This document shows, piece after piece, positions 54,505 to 63,680 of a stretch of DNA of 64,000 nucleotides (position 1 is its first letter; every line of letters begins with the position of its first letter). Source of the stretch: Chitinibacter tainanensis DSM 15459 (GTDB taxonomy: Bacteria; Pseudomonadota; Gammaproteobacteria; Burkholderiales; Chitinibacteraceae). The notes beneath the pieces are model-generated. The model saw only the letters and a list, made by a program, of their open reading frames with translations. It was not told the DNA's origin and ran no database searches. The translations under genes were made by a program, and so were the position numbers. The stretch spans positions 272,917 through 336,916 of the forward strand of contig NZ_KE386952.1 in the NCBI RefSeq assembly GCF_000429785.1, given 5' to 3'.

Positions 54505-55281
54505 ATGCTGACGGTAAATATAATTCTGCTGCGCGCCGCCATGCCTTTGTTGCTGCTGGCCCTCTTGCTGGCAATGCCAGCACTGGCCCAAACCACCATC
54601 ACCCTGAACGCCGAAGATGATTGGGCGCCGTATTCTTATGTCGAGCGGGGCAAAGAGGGCATTCAGGGCCTGGCGCCCAAAATCATCACCGCAGCATTTG
54701 CCACCCAGCAAATCAAGGTCAATTACCGGGCGGTGCCCTTTAGCCGCTGCCTGCGCGAAACCGAAGAAGGGCAGGCGCTGGGCTGTTTTGATATTGAAAT
54801 CAATAGCGACAACGCCAAGCGCTTTTACTTTCACCGCACACCGCTGTTTCAGGAAGGCCTGTCGATTTTCGCCCGCGCCCCGCATCGCACTGGCCTAAGC
54901 GCGGCCGACTTACCCGGGCATGCGGTGGGCGCCACCAATGGCTACACCTATCCGCCGGTAATCATGCAGGATAGCCGCATCCGCAAAGATATTTCCCCCA
55001 GCGATGAAGTCCAGCTGCGCAAACTACTGGCGGGCGGGCGCATCGACTACGCCCTGATCAACACCACCCCGGCCAAACTGCTATTCAAGAAAAACCCGGC
55101 CTTCAAAGGCGCGCTGCTCGAAGTCGGGCTAGTGAATCAGGCCAGCTTCTATATCGGCTTTAGCAAGAAACACCCCGATGGGCAAAAGCTGGCCGAGCTA
55201 TTCGAAGAAGGCCTGCGCACCATCAAAGCCAATGGCGAATATGAGCGCCTAATGCGCGAATTTCGCGCCAGCCTGCAGTAG
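54505..55281 (+). CDS. Solute-binding protein (family 3), small-ligand type
   Basis: A 258-residue exported protein with signal peptide ending MPALAQ and the SBP family 3 layout (TITLNAEDDWAPYSYVERGK; GLAPKIITAAF; CFDIEINSDNAKRFYFHRTP). Lacks ABC partners nearby. The hybrid kinase at 55368 starts 86 bases after it, so a role in signal sensing is possible. A second in-frame ATG at 54541 could be the start. Confidence 0.8.
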   Translation: MLTVNIILLRAAMPLLLLALLLAMPALAQTTITLNAEDDWAPYSYVERGKEGIQGLAPKIITAAFATQQIKVNYRAVPFSRCLRETEEGQALGCFDIEINSDNAKRFYFHRTPLFQEGLSIFARAPHRTGLSAADLPGHAVGATNGYTYPPVIMQDSRIRKDISPSDEVQLRKLLAGGRIDYALINTTPAKLLFKKNPAFKGALLEVGLVNQASFYIGFSKKHPDGQKLAELFEEGLRTIKANGEYERLMREFRASLQ

Positions 55282-55367
55282 TTCCACTCGCTTTGCGCCG
55301 CGGCAAAACAGCAATTTTCATTGGGTGATAGCCTGCATTCCGCTATCCTGAAACTTATCCCGTTTGA

Positions 55368-57953
55368 ATGTACTGTAACAGCCGCGTGAATCCCGCCATT
55401 CTGACCGCTATTTTGCAGGCTCAGTCCGCCTTTTTGGCCGACAGTGTTGCCCCCGCTGTGTGGCAACAAGCCTTGCGCCAGCTGCTGCCACTCGCCCCGG
55501 CGCGCGGCGGACTGCTGGCCAGCTTGCGTGATGATGGGGCGCTGGGCATTCTGGCCATTAGCGAAGGGCCGCAACTGAGCCAACCTGCGGCGCTGGCGCC
55601 ACTGCAACTTCCCTGCGAAGACTGGCAGCGCCTGCATCGCTGCCAACCTTGCTGGGTCTCGCTGGATCAGCTAAAGGCGCTGAATCAGCCGGCCTTGGCT
55701 TGGCTAGCGGCGCAAGCCGGCACCCGCTGGCTGGCACTGCCCCTGCACCGCGAAAACCATTTGGAAGGCATCGCCCTGCTGGCCGTACAAGAGCGAGATT
55801 TGCTGCCACTGCAGCTGGATGAACTGGCACCCCTATTGGCCACGCTGGCGCAATTACTGGTGTTTCAGCGCCAAAAGGCGGCTTCCGCCGCCGAACAGGC
55901 CAGCCAGCGCCGGCAGCAAATGGCCTTGACCACGCTATACCGGATTAGCGAACTCACCGGCGATGATGATCTGGCGCTGATGCAGGCCGCCTTGCAGCTG
56001 GGGGGGGACTATTTTGGCCTTCCCTTTGGCGCCATCGGCCAGATTACCGCCCAAGACTACCGCGTGGTGGCCACCTATCTGGATGGCCAAACCCCGCAGC
56101 TGGCCGCGCATTATCCGCTGGCCGAAACCTACTGCCAGCTCACGCTGGAAACCAACGATGTGTTTAGCGTTTCGGCCATGGGCAGTTCACGCTGGTCACA
56201 AGCGCCCTGTTACCGGCGTTTCGGGCTGGAAGCTTATATCGGCGTACCGCTGCGGGTCGCGGGCCAGCGCTATGGCACGCTGAGTTTTTCTTCGCCCCAA
56301 GTGTATAGCCGGCTCTTCGATGAAATCGACGTCGGGTTTTTGCGGCTGGTGGCTCGCTGGGTAGAAACCGCACTCGAGCGCCAGCAAGCACGCAGCGAGC
56401 GCAAACGCCTGCACGAACGCTTTCAGAAAATTGGGCAGGAAGTCCCCGGCCTGATTTTTCAAACCCGGATGAATCTCGATGGCAGCAGCGCCTATCTGTA
56501 TGCCAGCGCCGGTATCGAGGATATTTACGGCCTGCAACCTGAAGACGTGGCCAACGATGCCTCACGGGTATTGGCAGTCGTGCATCCGGATGATCTGCCC
56601 GCAGTGGTGGCCAGCTATATGCAAGCACTGGAAACCCTCAGCCACTGGGACACCATTTACCGGGTCAACCACCCCGTGAAGGGTGAAATCTGGGTTGAGG
56701 GCCATGCCAAGCCGGAGCGCACGCCAGAAGGTGACACTACCTGGTATGGCATCGCCACCGATGTTACCGCGCAAAAACAAGTGCAGCTGCAACTTGAACA
56801 CGCCAAGCAAGCGGCCGAGGCCGCCAATCAGGCCAAGAGCCAGTTTCTGGCCAATATGAGCCACGAAATTCGCACCCCGATTAATGGCGTGCTCGGCATG
56901 ACACGGCTGCTGCTCGATACCGAGCTCAGCCCCCAGCAGCGCGAATACGCCGATACCGTGCGCTACAGCGGCGATGTGCTGCTGAGCGTGATTAACGATA
57001 TTCTGGATTTTTCCAAAATCGAAGCCGGCCATCTGGCGCTGGAGCAGATCGATTTCGAGCTCGCCACCGTGCTGCACGAGCTGGGCTCGATGATGGCGCT
57101 GCGCATCCGCGAAAAAGGCCTGCACTATCAGGCCGAGCTGACCCCAGGCGTACCCGCCCGCCTGCGCGGCGACCCGGGACGCCTGCGGCAAGTGCTGCTC
57201 AATCTGGTCGGCAATGCAGTCAAGTTTACCGACACCGGCGGGGTACAGCTCAGCATCAGCGTGGCCAGCCAAAGTGCCAGCCACTGCACGCTGCAATTTA
57301 GCGTGCGTGATAGCGGCATCGGCATACCGGCCGAAAAAATCCCGCAGCTGTTTAATCGCTTTTCACAGCTGGATGAATCCACCTCGCGCCGCTATGGTGG
57401 CACCGGGCTCGGCTTGGCCATTTGCCAGCAGCTGGTCACGCTGATGGGCGGTGAAATCCGCGCTAGCAGCCAACCCGGCCAAGGCGCCGAATTCAGCTTC
57501 ACCCTGCCGCTACAAGTGGCCAACCCCGCCAGTGCGCAGCCAACCCCACGGGTGCCGCAAGCGGCTAATGGCCAGCATTATCGGGTTTTGCTGGCCGAAG
57601 ATAATCCGGTGAATCAGCGGGTGGCGGTCAAAATGCTGGAAAACCTCGGCTGCAGTGTGCACACCGCCAACAATGGCCTGCATGCCCTGTCCGCGCTGGC
57701 GCGGCAAGATTTCGACATTGTGTTTATGGATCTGCAAATGCCGGAAATGGATGGCATTGAGGCCACTCGCGCCATCCGCGCGGGCGACGCCGAAGTACGC
57801 GACCCGGCCATCGCCATCGTAGCGCTGACCGCCAATGCCTTGGCCGATGAAAAAGCCCGCTGCTTTGCCGTTGGCATGAATGATTTTCTGGTCAAACCGA
57901 TCCAGCCCGAAGCGCTGGCCGGCGCTTTGCGCCAATGGGGCACGGCCACCTAA
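55368..57953 (+). CDS. Hybrid sensor histidine kinase (GAF-PAS-HisKA-HATPase-REC)
   Basis: An 861-residue soluble kinase. A first GAF-like region (about 20-170) and a second GAF (about 185-340) precede a PAS domain (about 360-475). HisKA has His499 in [19 protein letters not shown]; the ATPase domain shows [20 protein letters not shown] and GGTGLGLAI; the receiver has Asp788 in [11 protein letters not shown] and the Lys in FLVKPI. No membrane segments, so it senses inside the cell. A phosphotransfer partner is not adjacent. A GTG at 55386 is another possible start. Confidence 0.92.
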   Translation: MYCNSRVNPAILTAILQAQSAFLADSVAPAVWQQALRQLLPLAPARGGLLASLRDDGALGILAISEGPQLSQPAALAPLQLPCEDWQRLHRCQPCWVSLDQLKALNQPALAWLAAQAGTRWLALPLHRENHLEGIALLAVQERDLLPLQLDELAPLLATLAQLLVFQRQKAASAAEQASQRRQQMALTTLYRISELTGDDDLALMQAALQLGGDYFGLPFGAIGQITAQDYRVVATYLDGQTPQLAAHYPLAETYCQLTLETNDVFSVSAMGSSRWSQAPCYRRFGLEAYIGVPLRVAGQRYGTLSFSSPQVYSRLFDEIDVGFLRLVARWVETALERQQARSERKRLHERFQKIGQEVPGLIFQTRMNLDGSSAYLYASAGIEDIYGLQPEDVANDASRVLAVVHPDDLPAVVASYMQALETLSHWDTIYRVNHPVKGEIWVEGHAKPERTPEGDTTWYGIATDVTAQKQVQLQLEHAKQAAEAANQAKSQFLANMSHEIRTPINGVLGMTRLLLDTELSPQQREYADTVRYSGDVLLSVINDILDFSKIEAGHLALEQIDFELATVLHELGSMMALRIREKGLHYQAELTPGVPARLRGDPGRLRQVLLNLVGNAVKFTDTGGVQLSISVASQSASHCTLQFSVRDSGIGIPAEKIPQLFNRFSQLDESTSRRYGGTGLGLAICQQLVTLMGGEIRASSQPGQGAEFSFTLPLQVANPASAQPTPRVPQAANGQHYRVLLAEDNPVNQRVAVKMLENLGCSVHTANNGLHALSALARQDFDIVFMDLQMPEMDGIEATRAIRAGDAEVRDPAIAIVALTANALADEKARCFAVGMNDFLVKPIQPEALAGALRQWGTAT

Positions 57954-58055
57954 CGGTCAGCTTGTGCGTTTGCACAACGGCACACGCCCCCAGCGCCCGC
58001 CCAGTGCAGCCCGCGTGCCATAATTTCCGGCATGACCCTCTGCTCGGAAACCGCC

Positions 58056-59003
58056 ATGACGCTGCAAGAACGCTTGGGATTTGCCCCCACCGACCGTGTT
58101 TTGATTGTGCATGCCGACGATATTGGCATGTGCGAAGCCACCGTAAGCGCCTGGCGCAGCCTGCACGGGGTCAGCGCCATGAGCTCGGCCTCGGCCATGG
58201 CGCCATGCCCATGGTTTCCCGCCGCCGTGGCCGCTGCCCGCGCCGCGGGCGCCACGGCCGACATGGGTCTGCATCTCACGCTCAATTGTGAATGGCGCGA
58301 GCATTATCGCTGGGGGCCCATTACCGGCGGGCATACCCCGGCAGGGTTAGCCGATACAGCCGGCTATTTTCATTCGCTGGCGGCCGATACCTATCAGATT
58401 GCCGATCTCAGCCGCGCCTACGATGAGCTGGCGGCACAAGTAGCGCGCGCCCAAGCCTTGGGCTTGCCGCTTACCCATCTCGATACCCATATGATGACGG
58501 CGCTGCACCCTGAGCTCTTTCGCCATGTCTTGCGCCTTAGCGCCGAGCTGCAATTGCCGGTGCTGGTGCCGCATTATCGCGACCCGCAGCTATTTGCAGA
58601 TGAAAGCAAAATGCCGCTGCCGCTGTGCCAGCAAACCAGCGCCCTGATTAGCGGTGCCGCCGAGCAGGTCAAGCCGATTGACGCATGGGCGGTACTGCCG
58701 TTCGGCCAGTATTTGCGCGACGAAGAACGGCTGCTGTGGGCCGAGCATGTGCTCAAATATTATTTCCACTCCCCCGGTGTGTATGCGCTGATTGGCCATC
58801 CGGCCAGCGATACGCCCGAGCTGCGGGCACTGGCCCCCGACTGGGCTACCCGCGTAGCCGATCTGCGCCTCTTTGCCAGCGCCGGCCTGCGCGAGCTGAT
58901 TGCGCGCGAAAACTACCGGGTGGTGGGCATGCGCGAAATCGCCGCGCTAGCGCCGCACACTCACAGCACTGTCACATCCACCGCCTATGCTGCCGCGCAT
59001 TAA
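58056..59003 (+). CDS. ChbG/YdjC-family carbohydrate deacetylase
   Basis: A 315-residue protein with the YdjC metal motif HADDIGMCEATVSA, then GLHLTLNCEW, a central LTHLDTHMM with His and Asp ligands, and a C-terminal GHPASDT. The family removes an acetyl group from chitin-derived disaccharides, which would fit a chitin-using host, though this member is longer than E. coli ChbG. ATG at 58032 is an alternative start; neither has a strong ribosome site. It is followed by the patatin gene 15 bases later. Confidence 0.87.
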   Translation: MTLQERLGFAPTDRVLIVHADDIGMCEATVSAWRSLHGVSAMSSASAMAPCPWFPAAVAAARAAGATADMGLHLTLNCEWREHYRWGPITGGHTPAGLADTAGYFHSLAADTYQIADLSRAYDELAAQVARAQALGLPLTHLDTHMMTALHPELFRHVLRLSAELQLPVLVPHYRDPQLFADESKMPLPLCQQTSALISGAAEQVKPIDAWAVLPFGQYLRDEERLLWAEHVLKYYFHSPGVYALIGHPASDTPELRALAPDWATRVADLRLFASAGLRELIARENYRVVGMREIAALAPHTHSTVTSTAYAAAH

Positions 59004-59018
59004 CCGGAGAAACCCGTC

Positions 59019-59996
59019 ATGAACAATATCGCATTGCTCTTACAAGGTGGCGGCGCGCTGGGCGCCTATGAGTTGGGCGTATTGCGCCGCATGCACGAAC
59101 AAGGCCTGCTGCCAGTAAAAATGGTGGCTGGCGTGTCGATTGGCGCGGTCAATACCGCGGTGCTGGTGGGTAGCAAACACGCTAATCCGCTCACTGCACT
59201 GGAAACACTGTGGCAAAAGCTCACCGTGCCCAATATCCCCTTTGCGCCGCAAATCGTTGAGCAAAATTTATCGCTGCTGGGCAACCCGCATATGTCACGG
59301 TTGCGCACCGATGTGTGGAATATGCCGCGCTGGACTTCGGTCTACTCGGCTGACCCATTGCGCGAGCTGCTGACCGAGCTGGTGGATTTTGACAAACTCA
59401 ATGCCTCCGAGACGATTGTGCAGCTCTCGGCGGTGCAGATCGAAAGTGGCGAGATTGCCACCTTTAGCAATCGCGATGGCCAGCGACTGGAGATGGAGCA
59501 CGTGATTGCTTCGCTGTCGATTCCACCGATGTTCCCGCCGGTGGTGATCGAGGGCAAACATTACTGGGATGGCGGGTTATTTGATAATGCGCCACTGGGC
59601 GCAATGATTAATGCCCTGCCGCCCCAGAGCGAGGCGCATTTTGTGATCGTGAATCTGTTCCCGCTCAAAGGTCAGGTGCCGGGCAATCTGGTCGAAACGC
59701 AAGACCGAATGCTGGAGATTATTTTCTCGAACAAAGTCTTGGGCGATATGGGGCGCATGGCCGATTACAACGGCTTGGCCGAGCTGTATCAGGCGCTCAA
59801 CCAGAGCTTGCCGGCCGACTCTCCAATCCGCCAGCTGGAGGGTTTTAAAGACATCGCCCGCCTGCGCATGCTGCTGTCGCCCACGGTGATTACCAACCAA
59901 ATGCCCGAGGCCGAGAGCACCACGCTGGATTTCTCGCCACGCAGCATTGCCGCGCGCATCGCCGCTGGCTACCGCGATGCCTGCACGCAATTCTAA
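59019..59996 (+). CDS. Patatin-like phospholipase
   Basis: A 325-residue lipid acyl hydrolase. The oxyanion loop is QGGGALGAYE, the nucleophile Ser40 is in GVSIGAVN, and the partner Asp184 is in WDGGL, so the catalytic dyad is complete. No signal peptide, hence cytoplasmic. The C-terminal about 120 residues form an extra helical domain seen in a bacterial subgroup. GGAG precedes the ATG. Confidence 0.92.
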   Translation: MNNIALLLQGGGALGAYELGVLRRMHEQGLLPVKMVAGVSIGAVNTAVLVGSKHANPLTALETLWQKLTVPNIPFAPQIVEQNLSLLGNPHMSRLRTDVWNMPRWTSVYSADPLRELLTELVDFDKLNASETIVQLSAVQIESGEIATFSNRDGQRLEMEHVIASLSIPPMFPPVVIEGKHYWDGGLFDNAPLGAMINALPPQSEAHFVIVNLFPLKGQVPGNLVETQDRMLEIIFSNKVLGDMGRMADYNGLAELYQALNQSLPADSPIRQLEGFKDIARLRMLLSPTVITNQMPEAESTTLDFSPRSIAARIAAGYRDACTQF

Positions 59997-60012
59997 GCAC
60001 TTCCACTCTTAA

Positions 60013-60061
60013 GGGTATTGCGCGCTAGCCTATATAAATTAAGGCCTGGAAAGCCATACCC
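60013..60061. repeat. 49-bp GGGTAT/ATACCC intergenic element
   Basis: Perfect GGGTAT (60013-60018) and ATACCC (60056-60061), 16 bases past the patatin stop codon. Confidence 0.75.
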
Positions 60062-60208
60062 CAGCGCCAAATCCCCACAACGCTCAATCAGCCGCCCTGA
60101 GCGGGCCAGATTGAGCGTTTGTGCATCAAAGTCGAGCGTTTACGCATCATCGCCGTCCCCCCGCCAATTTATGCTGATCAGCACATTCACCCCGTTTGGA
60201 GCTTAATG

Positions 60209-60754
60209 ATGTTGATCCGCCGTTTTAGCCAATTCACCCTCGCTTTGGTCGCCAGCAGCATGCTGCACGCGGCCGACTTTACCCTCAGCAGCCCCGATCT
60301 ACAGGCCGGCCAGGCCATGAGCCGCCAGCAAGAATTCAATGGCTTTGGGTGCAGTGGTGATAACCGCGCCCCCACGCTGAACTGGCAGCACGCCCCGGCC
60401 GGCACCCGCAGCTTTGCCGTCACCGTGTACGACCCCGATGCGCCCACCGGCAGTGGTTGGTGGCATTGGCTGGTGGTGAATCTACCCGCCACCAGCAATG
60501 GCCTGCGCGCCAAAGCGCTGCCTGCTGGCGCGCTGGAAACCCGCACCGATTACGGCCAGCCCGGCTATGGCGGGGCTTGTCCGCCGGTGGGCGATGCACC
60601 GCATCGCTATATCCACACTGTCTGGGCGCTGGATATCGAGCGTTTACCCGTGGATGCGCAAGCTAGCGGCGCGCTGGTTGGCTACCTGCTCAATCAGCAT
60701 GCGCTGGGCAAAGCCCAACTCACCGCCACCTACCAGCGGCGCGCCCAACCATGA
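60209..60754 (+). CDS. YbhB/YbcL-type PEBP protein, exported
   Basis: A 181-residue protein with a signal peptide (ending MLHAA) and the phosphatidylethanolamine-binding-like fold: CSGDNRAPTLNWQHAPAGT, YDPDAPTGSGWWHWLVVN and RYIHTVWALD. The family binds small ligands; bacterial roles are poorly known. Of the two adjacent ATGs, 60209 has the better distance to GGAG. It overlaps the VOC gene by four bases. Confidence 0.9.
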   Translation: MLIRRFSQFTLALVASSMLHAADFTLSSPDLQAGQAMSRQQEFNGFGCSGDNRAPTLNWQHAPAGTRSFAVTVYDPDAPTGSGWWHWLVVNLPATSNGLRAKALPAGALETRTDYGQPGYGGACPPVGDAPHRYIHTVWALDIERLPVDAQASGALVGYLLNQHALGKAQLTATYQRRAQP

Positions 60755-61146
60755 TCGCCAGCCTGGATCACTGGGTGCTCACCACTGGCGATCTGGCAAG
60801 GTGCCTGACCTTTTACCAGCAGCTGGGTTTACGCGCGGTTGAATTCGCCCCCGGCCGCTGGGCCTTGCACTTTGGTCAGCAAAAGATCAATCTGCATGAG
60901 GCTGGCGCCGAAATCAGCCCGCATGCCCGTTACCCACAGCCGGGCAGCCAGGATTGGTGCTGGCTCGTGAGCGAGCCACTCGCGCAAGTACAAGCGCGGC
61001 TGCAAGCACTGGGCATCGCCATCGAGCAAGGGCCAGTGCGCCGGCAAGGCGCGGGCGGGCCGCTGTGGTCAATCTATCTGCGCGACCCGGATGGCAATCT
61101 GCTCGAGCTGGCCGAGCAAGACGCCGCCAGCGCAATACAGGAGTAA
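60751..61146 (+). CDS. VOC (glyoxalase-like) domain protein
   Basis: A 131-residue single-fold protein: LDHWVLTTGDLARCLTFYQQL, then KINLHEAG, and LRDPDGNLLELAEQ with the conserved Glu. Metal-ligand His and Glu positions suggest a dioxygenase or isomerase, but the substrate is unknown. It starts in an ATGA overlap with the PEBP gene. Confidence 0.9.
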   Translation: MIASLDHWVLTTGDLARCLTFYQQLGLRAVEFAPGRWALHFGQQKINLHEAGAEISPHARYPQPGSQDWCWLVSEPLAQVQARLQALGIAIEQGPVRRQGAGGPLWSIYLRDPDGNLLELAEQDAASAIQE

Positions 61147-61148
61147 AC

Positions 61149-61961
61149 ATGGCCAATTTGCAGCTACGCAGTATTCAGCATGGGCTGATCTTGGCCCAAG
61201 AAACCCAGCTGCTGCGCGAAGTGCATTGCCTGCAACCGGTGTTAATGCGGGTGCGGCAGGGGCAAAAACACTGGTGGCTGGGCGAGCACAGCGGGGTGGC
61301 CAGCACGGGCCAGCTGCTGCTGATGCCCGCCGGCGCAACGCTGACTGTGCGCAACGAGCCCGGCCCGCAGGGCTATCGCTGCGAAGTTATCACCCTTAGC
61401 CCGCAACTAGTGCAGCTGGCGCGCCAGCAACATGCGCAGTGGCTGGCGCCGCAGGCCACCCACAGCCCGCGCTATAGCTGCCCCGCCAGCCCGGTGATTG
61501 GCCAGCAATGGGATGAATTATTCGCCGCGCTCGCCGCACATGAACCCGAACCGCTGCTGGAACACCGCGCCTGCGGTTTATTGCTCAGCCTTTTGCTGGC
61601 CGACTGTGGCGGCCACCTGCTGCTGGATCGCAGCAGCCGCAGCGATGAGCGGGTGCAGCAGCTCTTGCTGCTGAACCCCGGCCATGATTGGACGGTGCAA
61701 GCCCTAGCGCGCCAGCTGCATGTGGGCGAATCCACCCTACGCCGTCAATTGCAGCAAGAGGGCACCTCGTTTCGCCAGCTACTGGATCAAGTGCGCCTGA
61801 ATACCGCGCTGGGGCTGCTGCAAACCACGCGCCAGCCCATTGGCCAGATTGCGCTGCAATGCGGCTACGCCTCGGCCTCGCGCTTTAGCCAGCGCTTTAG
61901 TCAGCGCTTTGGTATTGGCCCGCAACAGCTGCGCAAATCGATTCCCGCGGCCAACCACTAG
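61149..61961 (+). CDS. AraC-family regulator
   Basis: A 270-residue regulator with an unusual sensor domain (LLMPAGATLTVRNEPGPQGY) and the double helix-turn-helix ARQLHVGESTLRRQLQQEG plus IALQCGYASASRFSQRFSQRFG. It is the last gene of the PEBP-VOC-AraC run; AGGAG overlaps the VOC stop codon. It probably controls that run. Confidence 0.88.
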   Translation: MANLQLRSIQHGLILAQETQLLREVHCLQPVLMRVRQGQKHWWLGEHSGVASTGQLLLMPAGATLTVRNEPGPQGYRCEVITLSPQLVQLARQQHAQWLAPQATHSPRYSCPASPVIGQQWDELFAALAAHEPEPLLEHRACGLLLSLLLADCGGHLLLDRSSRSDERVQQLLLLNPGHDWTVQALARQLHVGESTLRRQLQQEGTSFRQLLDQVRLNTALGLLQTTRQPIGQIALQCGYASASRFSQRFSQRFGIGPQQLRKSIPAANH

Positions 61962-61965
61962 CCGT

Positions 61966-62014
61966 GGGTATATCCATCCAAGCAAAGCTAAGAAACAGTC
62001 CCAGCCACATACCC
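61966..62014. repeat. 49-bp GGGTAT/ATACCC intergenic element
   Basis: Perfect GGGTAT (61966-61971) and ATACCC (62009-62014), four bases past the AraC stop codon. Confidence 0.75.
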
Positions 62015-62094
62015 TACCGATCCAGTGAAAGCCGGCAAGTCCGCGGCAAACCCGCTATGCTGGGCAGATCTGCTGTCTTGCGCTGGAGCCCGCC

Positions 62095-63513
62095 ATGAGC
62101 AATCACCCCGCCTTCGATGCCAAATACGCCGCCGGCCGCGCCCTGCGCGACACAACCGCCCGCGGTAGCCATCATCACCCCGGCAATCTGGAGCGCGACC
62201 CGGTGCAGCTCTTGAAGCAATCCAGCCAAGGGCGAGTGCAAAGGCTGGTGCCGCTGCGCTATGGGCGAATGCTGACCTCGCCCTTTGCCTTTTACCGCGG
62301 CAGCGCCATCATTCAGGCGCACGATCTGGCCGGCACGCCGCACAGTGGCATTTATCAACAGATTTGCGGCGATTGCCATCTGATGAATTTCGGCGGCTTT
62401 GCCACCCCCGAGCGCAATCTGATCTTTGATCTGAATGATTTTGACGAAACCCACCCCGGCCCATGGGAATGGGATGTAAAACGGCTGGCGGCCAGCTTTG
62501 CCCTCGCCGCCGACCACATCGGCTGCCATCAGGACAAGATTGATGACATTGTTTATGCCGGCATCCGCAGCTATCAAAGCCACCTCGCCGATTACGCCGA
62601 GCTACCGGCTCTGTCGCTGTGGTACGAGAAAATCAGCTTCGCCGATCTGCGCGAAGACGCTACCGACCCCGATGCCGCCACCCTACTGGACGGCCTGATC
62701 GCCAAAGCCGGCAAACGCACCAATGAACTGCTGCTGCCGAAAATGAGCCAGAAGCAGCAAGGCCGCTGGATCATGAACGACAATCCGCCCAATTTATTTC
62801 ATATCCACGGCGATAACCGCCTATTCGACGAAGATGACAACTGGCTCTCGCTGGGCAATTGGCATACGCTGGCCGACGGCCTGATCGAGAGCTATCGCAC
62901 CACGCTCAGTTATAGCCACCAGCAATTGCTAGGCTATTTTTATCCACAGGATATGGCCTTTAAAGTCGTTGGGGTTGGCAGTGTGGGTACACGGTGTCTG
63001 GTCTTGCTGCTGGCCGATGATTGCGACAACCCGCTGTTTTTGCAGATTAAAGAAGCCGTGCCCTCGGTGCTGGCGCAATTTAGCCCCAGCCCCACCTGCA
63101 GCTTTACGCATCAGGGCCAGCGCGTGGTGACCGGGCAGCGCGTGATGCAAGCCGCGAGCGATTATTTTCTTGGTTGGGGTACTGGCCCGTTTGGCCGGCA
63201 TTTTTACTTCCGCCAGCTGCGCGATATGAAGGTCGCAGTGGAGCTCGAAACGCTAGATGGCGATTTATTACAGCATTACGCCCGCCTGTGCGGGCGCGCC
63301 CTCGCCCGCTCGCACGCCCGCGCCGGCGGCCAAGGCGCGCAAATCAGCGGTTATCTGGGGCGCAATGATCGCTTTGCCAGCGCACTGGTCGATTACGCGC
63401 AAAGCTATCGCGCGCAAGTCGAGCGCGACTACCAGCAGTTTCGCAGCGCCTGCCAGCGCGGCGAATTGCCGGCGCAAACCGAAGCCGACTTTGGGGCCGA
63501 TTTTCGGCTTTAA
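62095..63513 (+). CDS. DUF2252 family protein
   Basis: A 472-residue soluble protein. The family pattern is clear: FYRGSAIIQAHDLAG, CGDCHLMNFGGFATPERNLIFDLNDFDE and WEWDVKRLAASFALAA. The acidic and His positions recall a kinase-like or aminoglycoside phosphotransferase-like fold, but the function is not known. Monocistronic by context. Confidence 0.9.
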   Translation: MSNHPAFDAKYAAGRALRDTTARGSHHHPGNLERDPVQLLKQSSQGRVQRLVPLRYGRMLTSPFAFYRGSAIIQAHDLAGTPHSGIYQQICGDCHLMNFGGFATPERNLIFDLNDFDETHPGPWEWDVKRLAASFALAADHIGCHQDKIDDIVYAGIRSYQSHLADYAELPALSLWYEKISFADLREDATDPDAATLLDGLIAKAGKRTNELLLPKMSQKQQGRWIMNDNPPNLFHIHGDNRLFDEDDNWLSLGNWHTLADGLIESYRTTLSYSHQQLLGYFYPQDMAFKVVGVGSVGTRCLVLLLADDCDNPLFLQIKEAVPSVLAQFSPSPTCSFTHQGQRVVTGQRVMQAASDYFLGWGTGPFGRHFYFRQLRDMKVAVELETLDGDLLQHYARLCGRALARSHARAGGQGAQISGYLGRNDRFASALVDYAQSYRAQVERDYQQFRSACQRGELPAQTEADFGADFRL

Positions 63514-63680
63514 ATCCACCCCCTGCTAGATGCAGTGAGGCAGTTCACGATGCAAGTTTTCGACAAGCGGCAGGTAAAGATCGGACATTCAACGACCCTA
63601 GATGGGCTTTTACAGTGGGGATGTGTGGCCATCCGGCCATGCTGAATAAGCGGCACAGACCGCCCACTGGAGTGAGAGCC

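Noticed and set aside
60119-60205. Longer N terminus for the PEBP protein
   Set aside because: It would bury the signal peptide, and GGAG fits the ATG at 60209.
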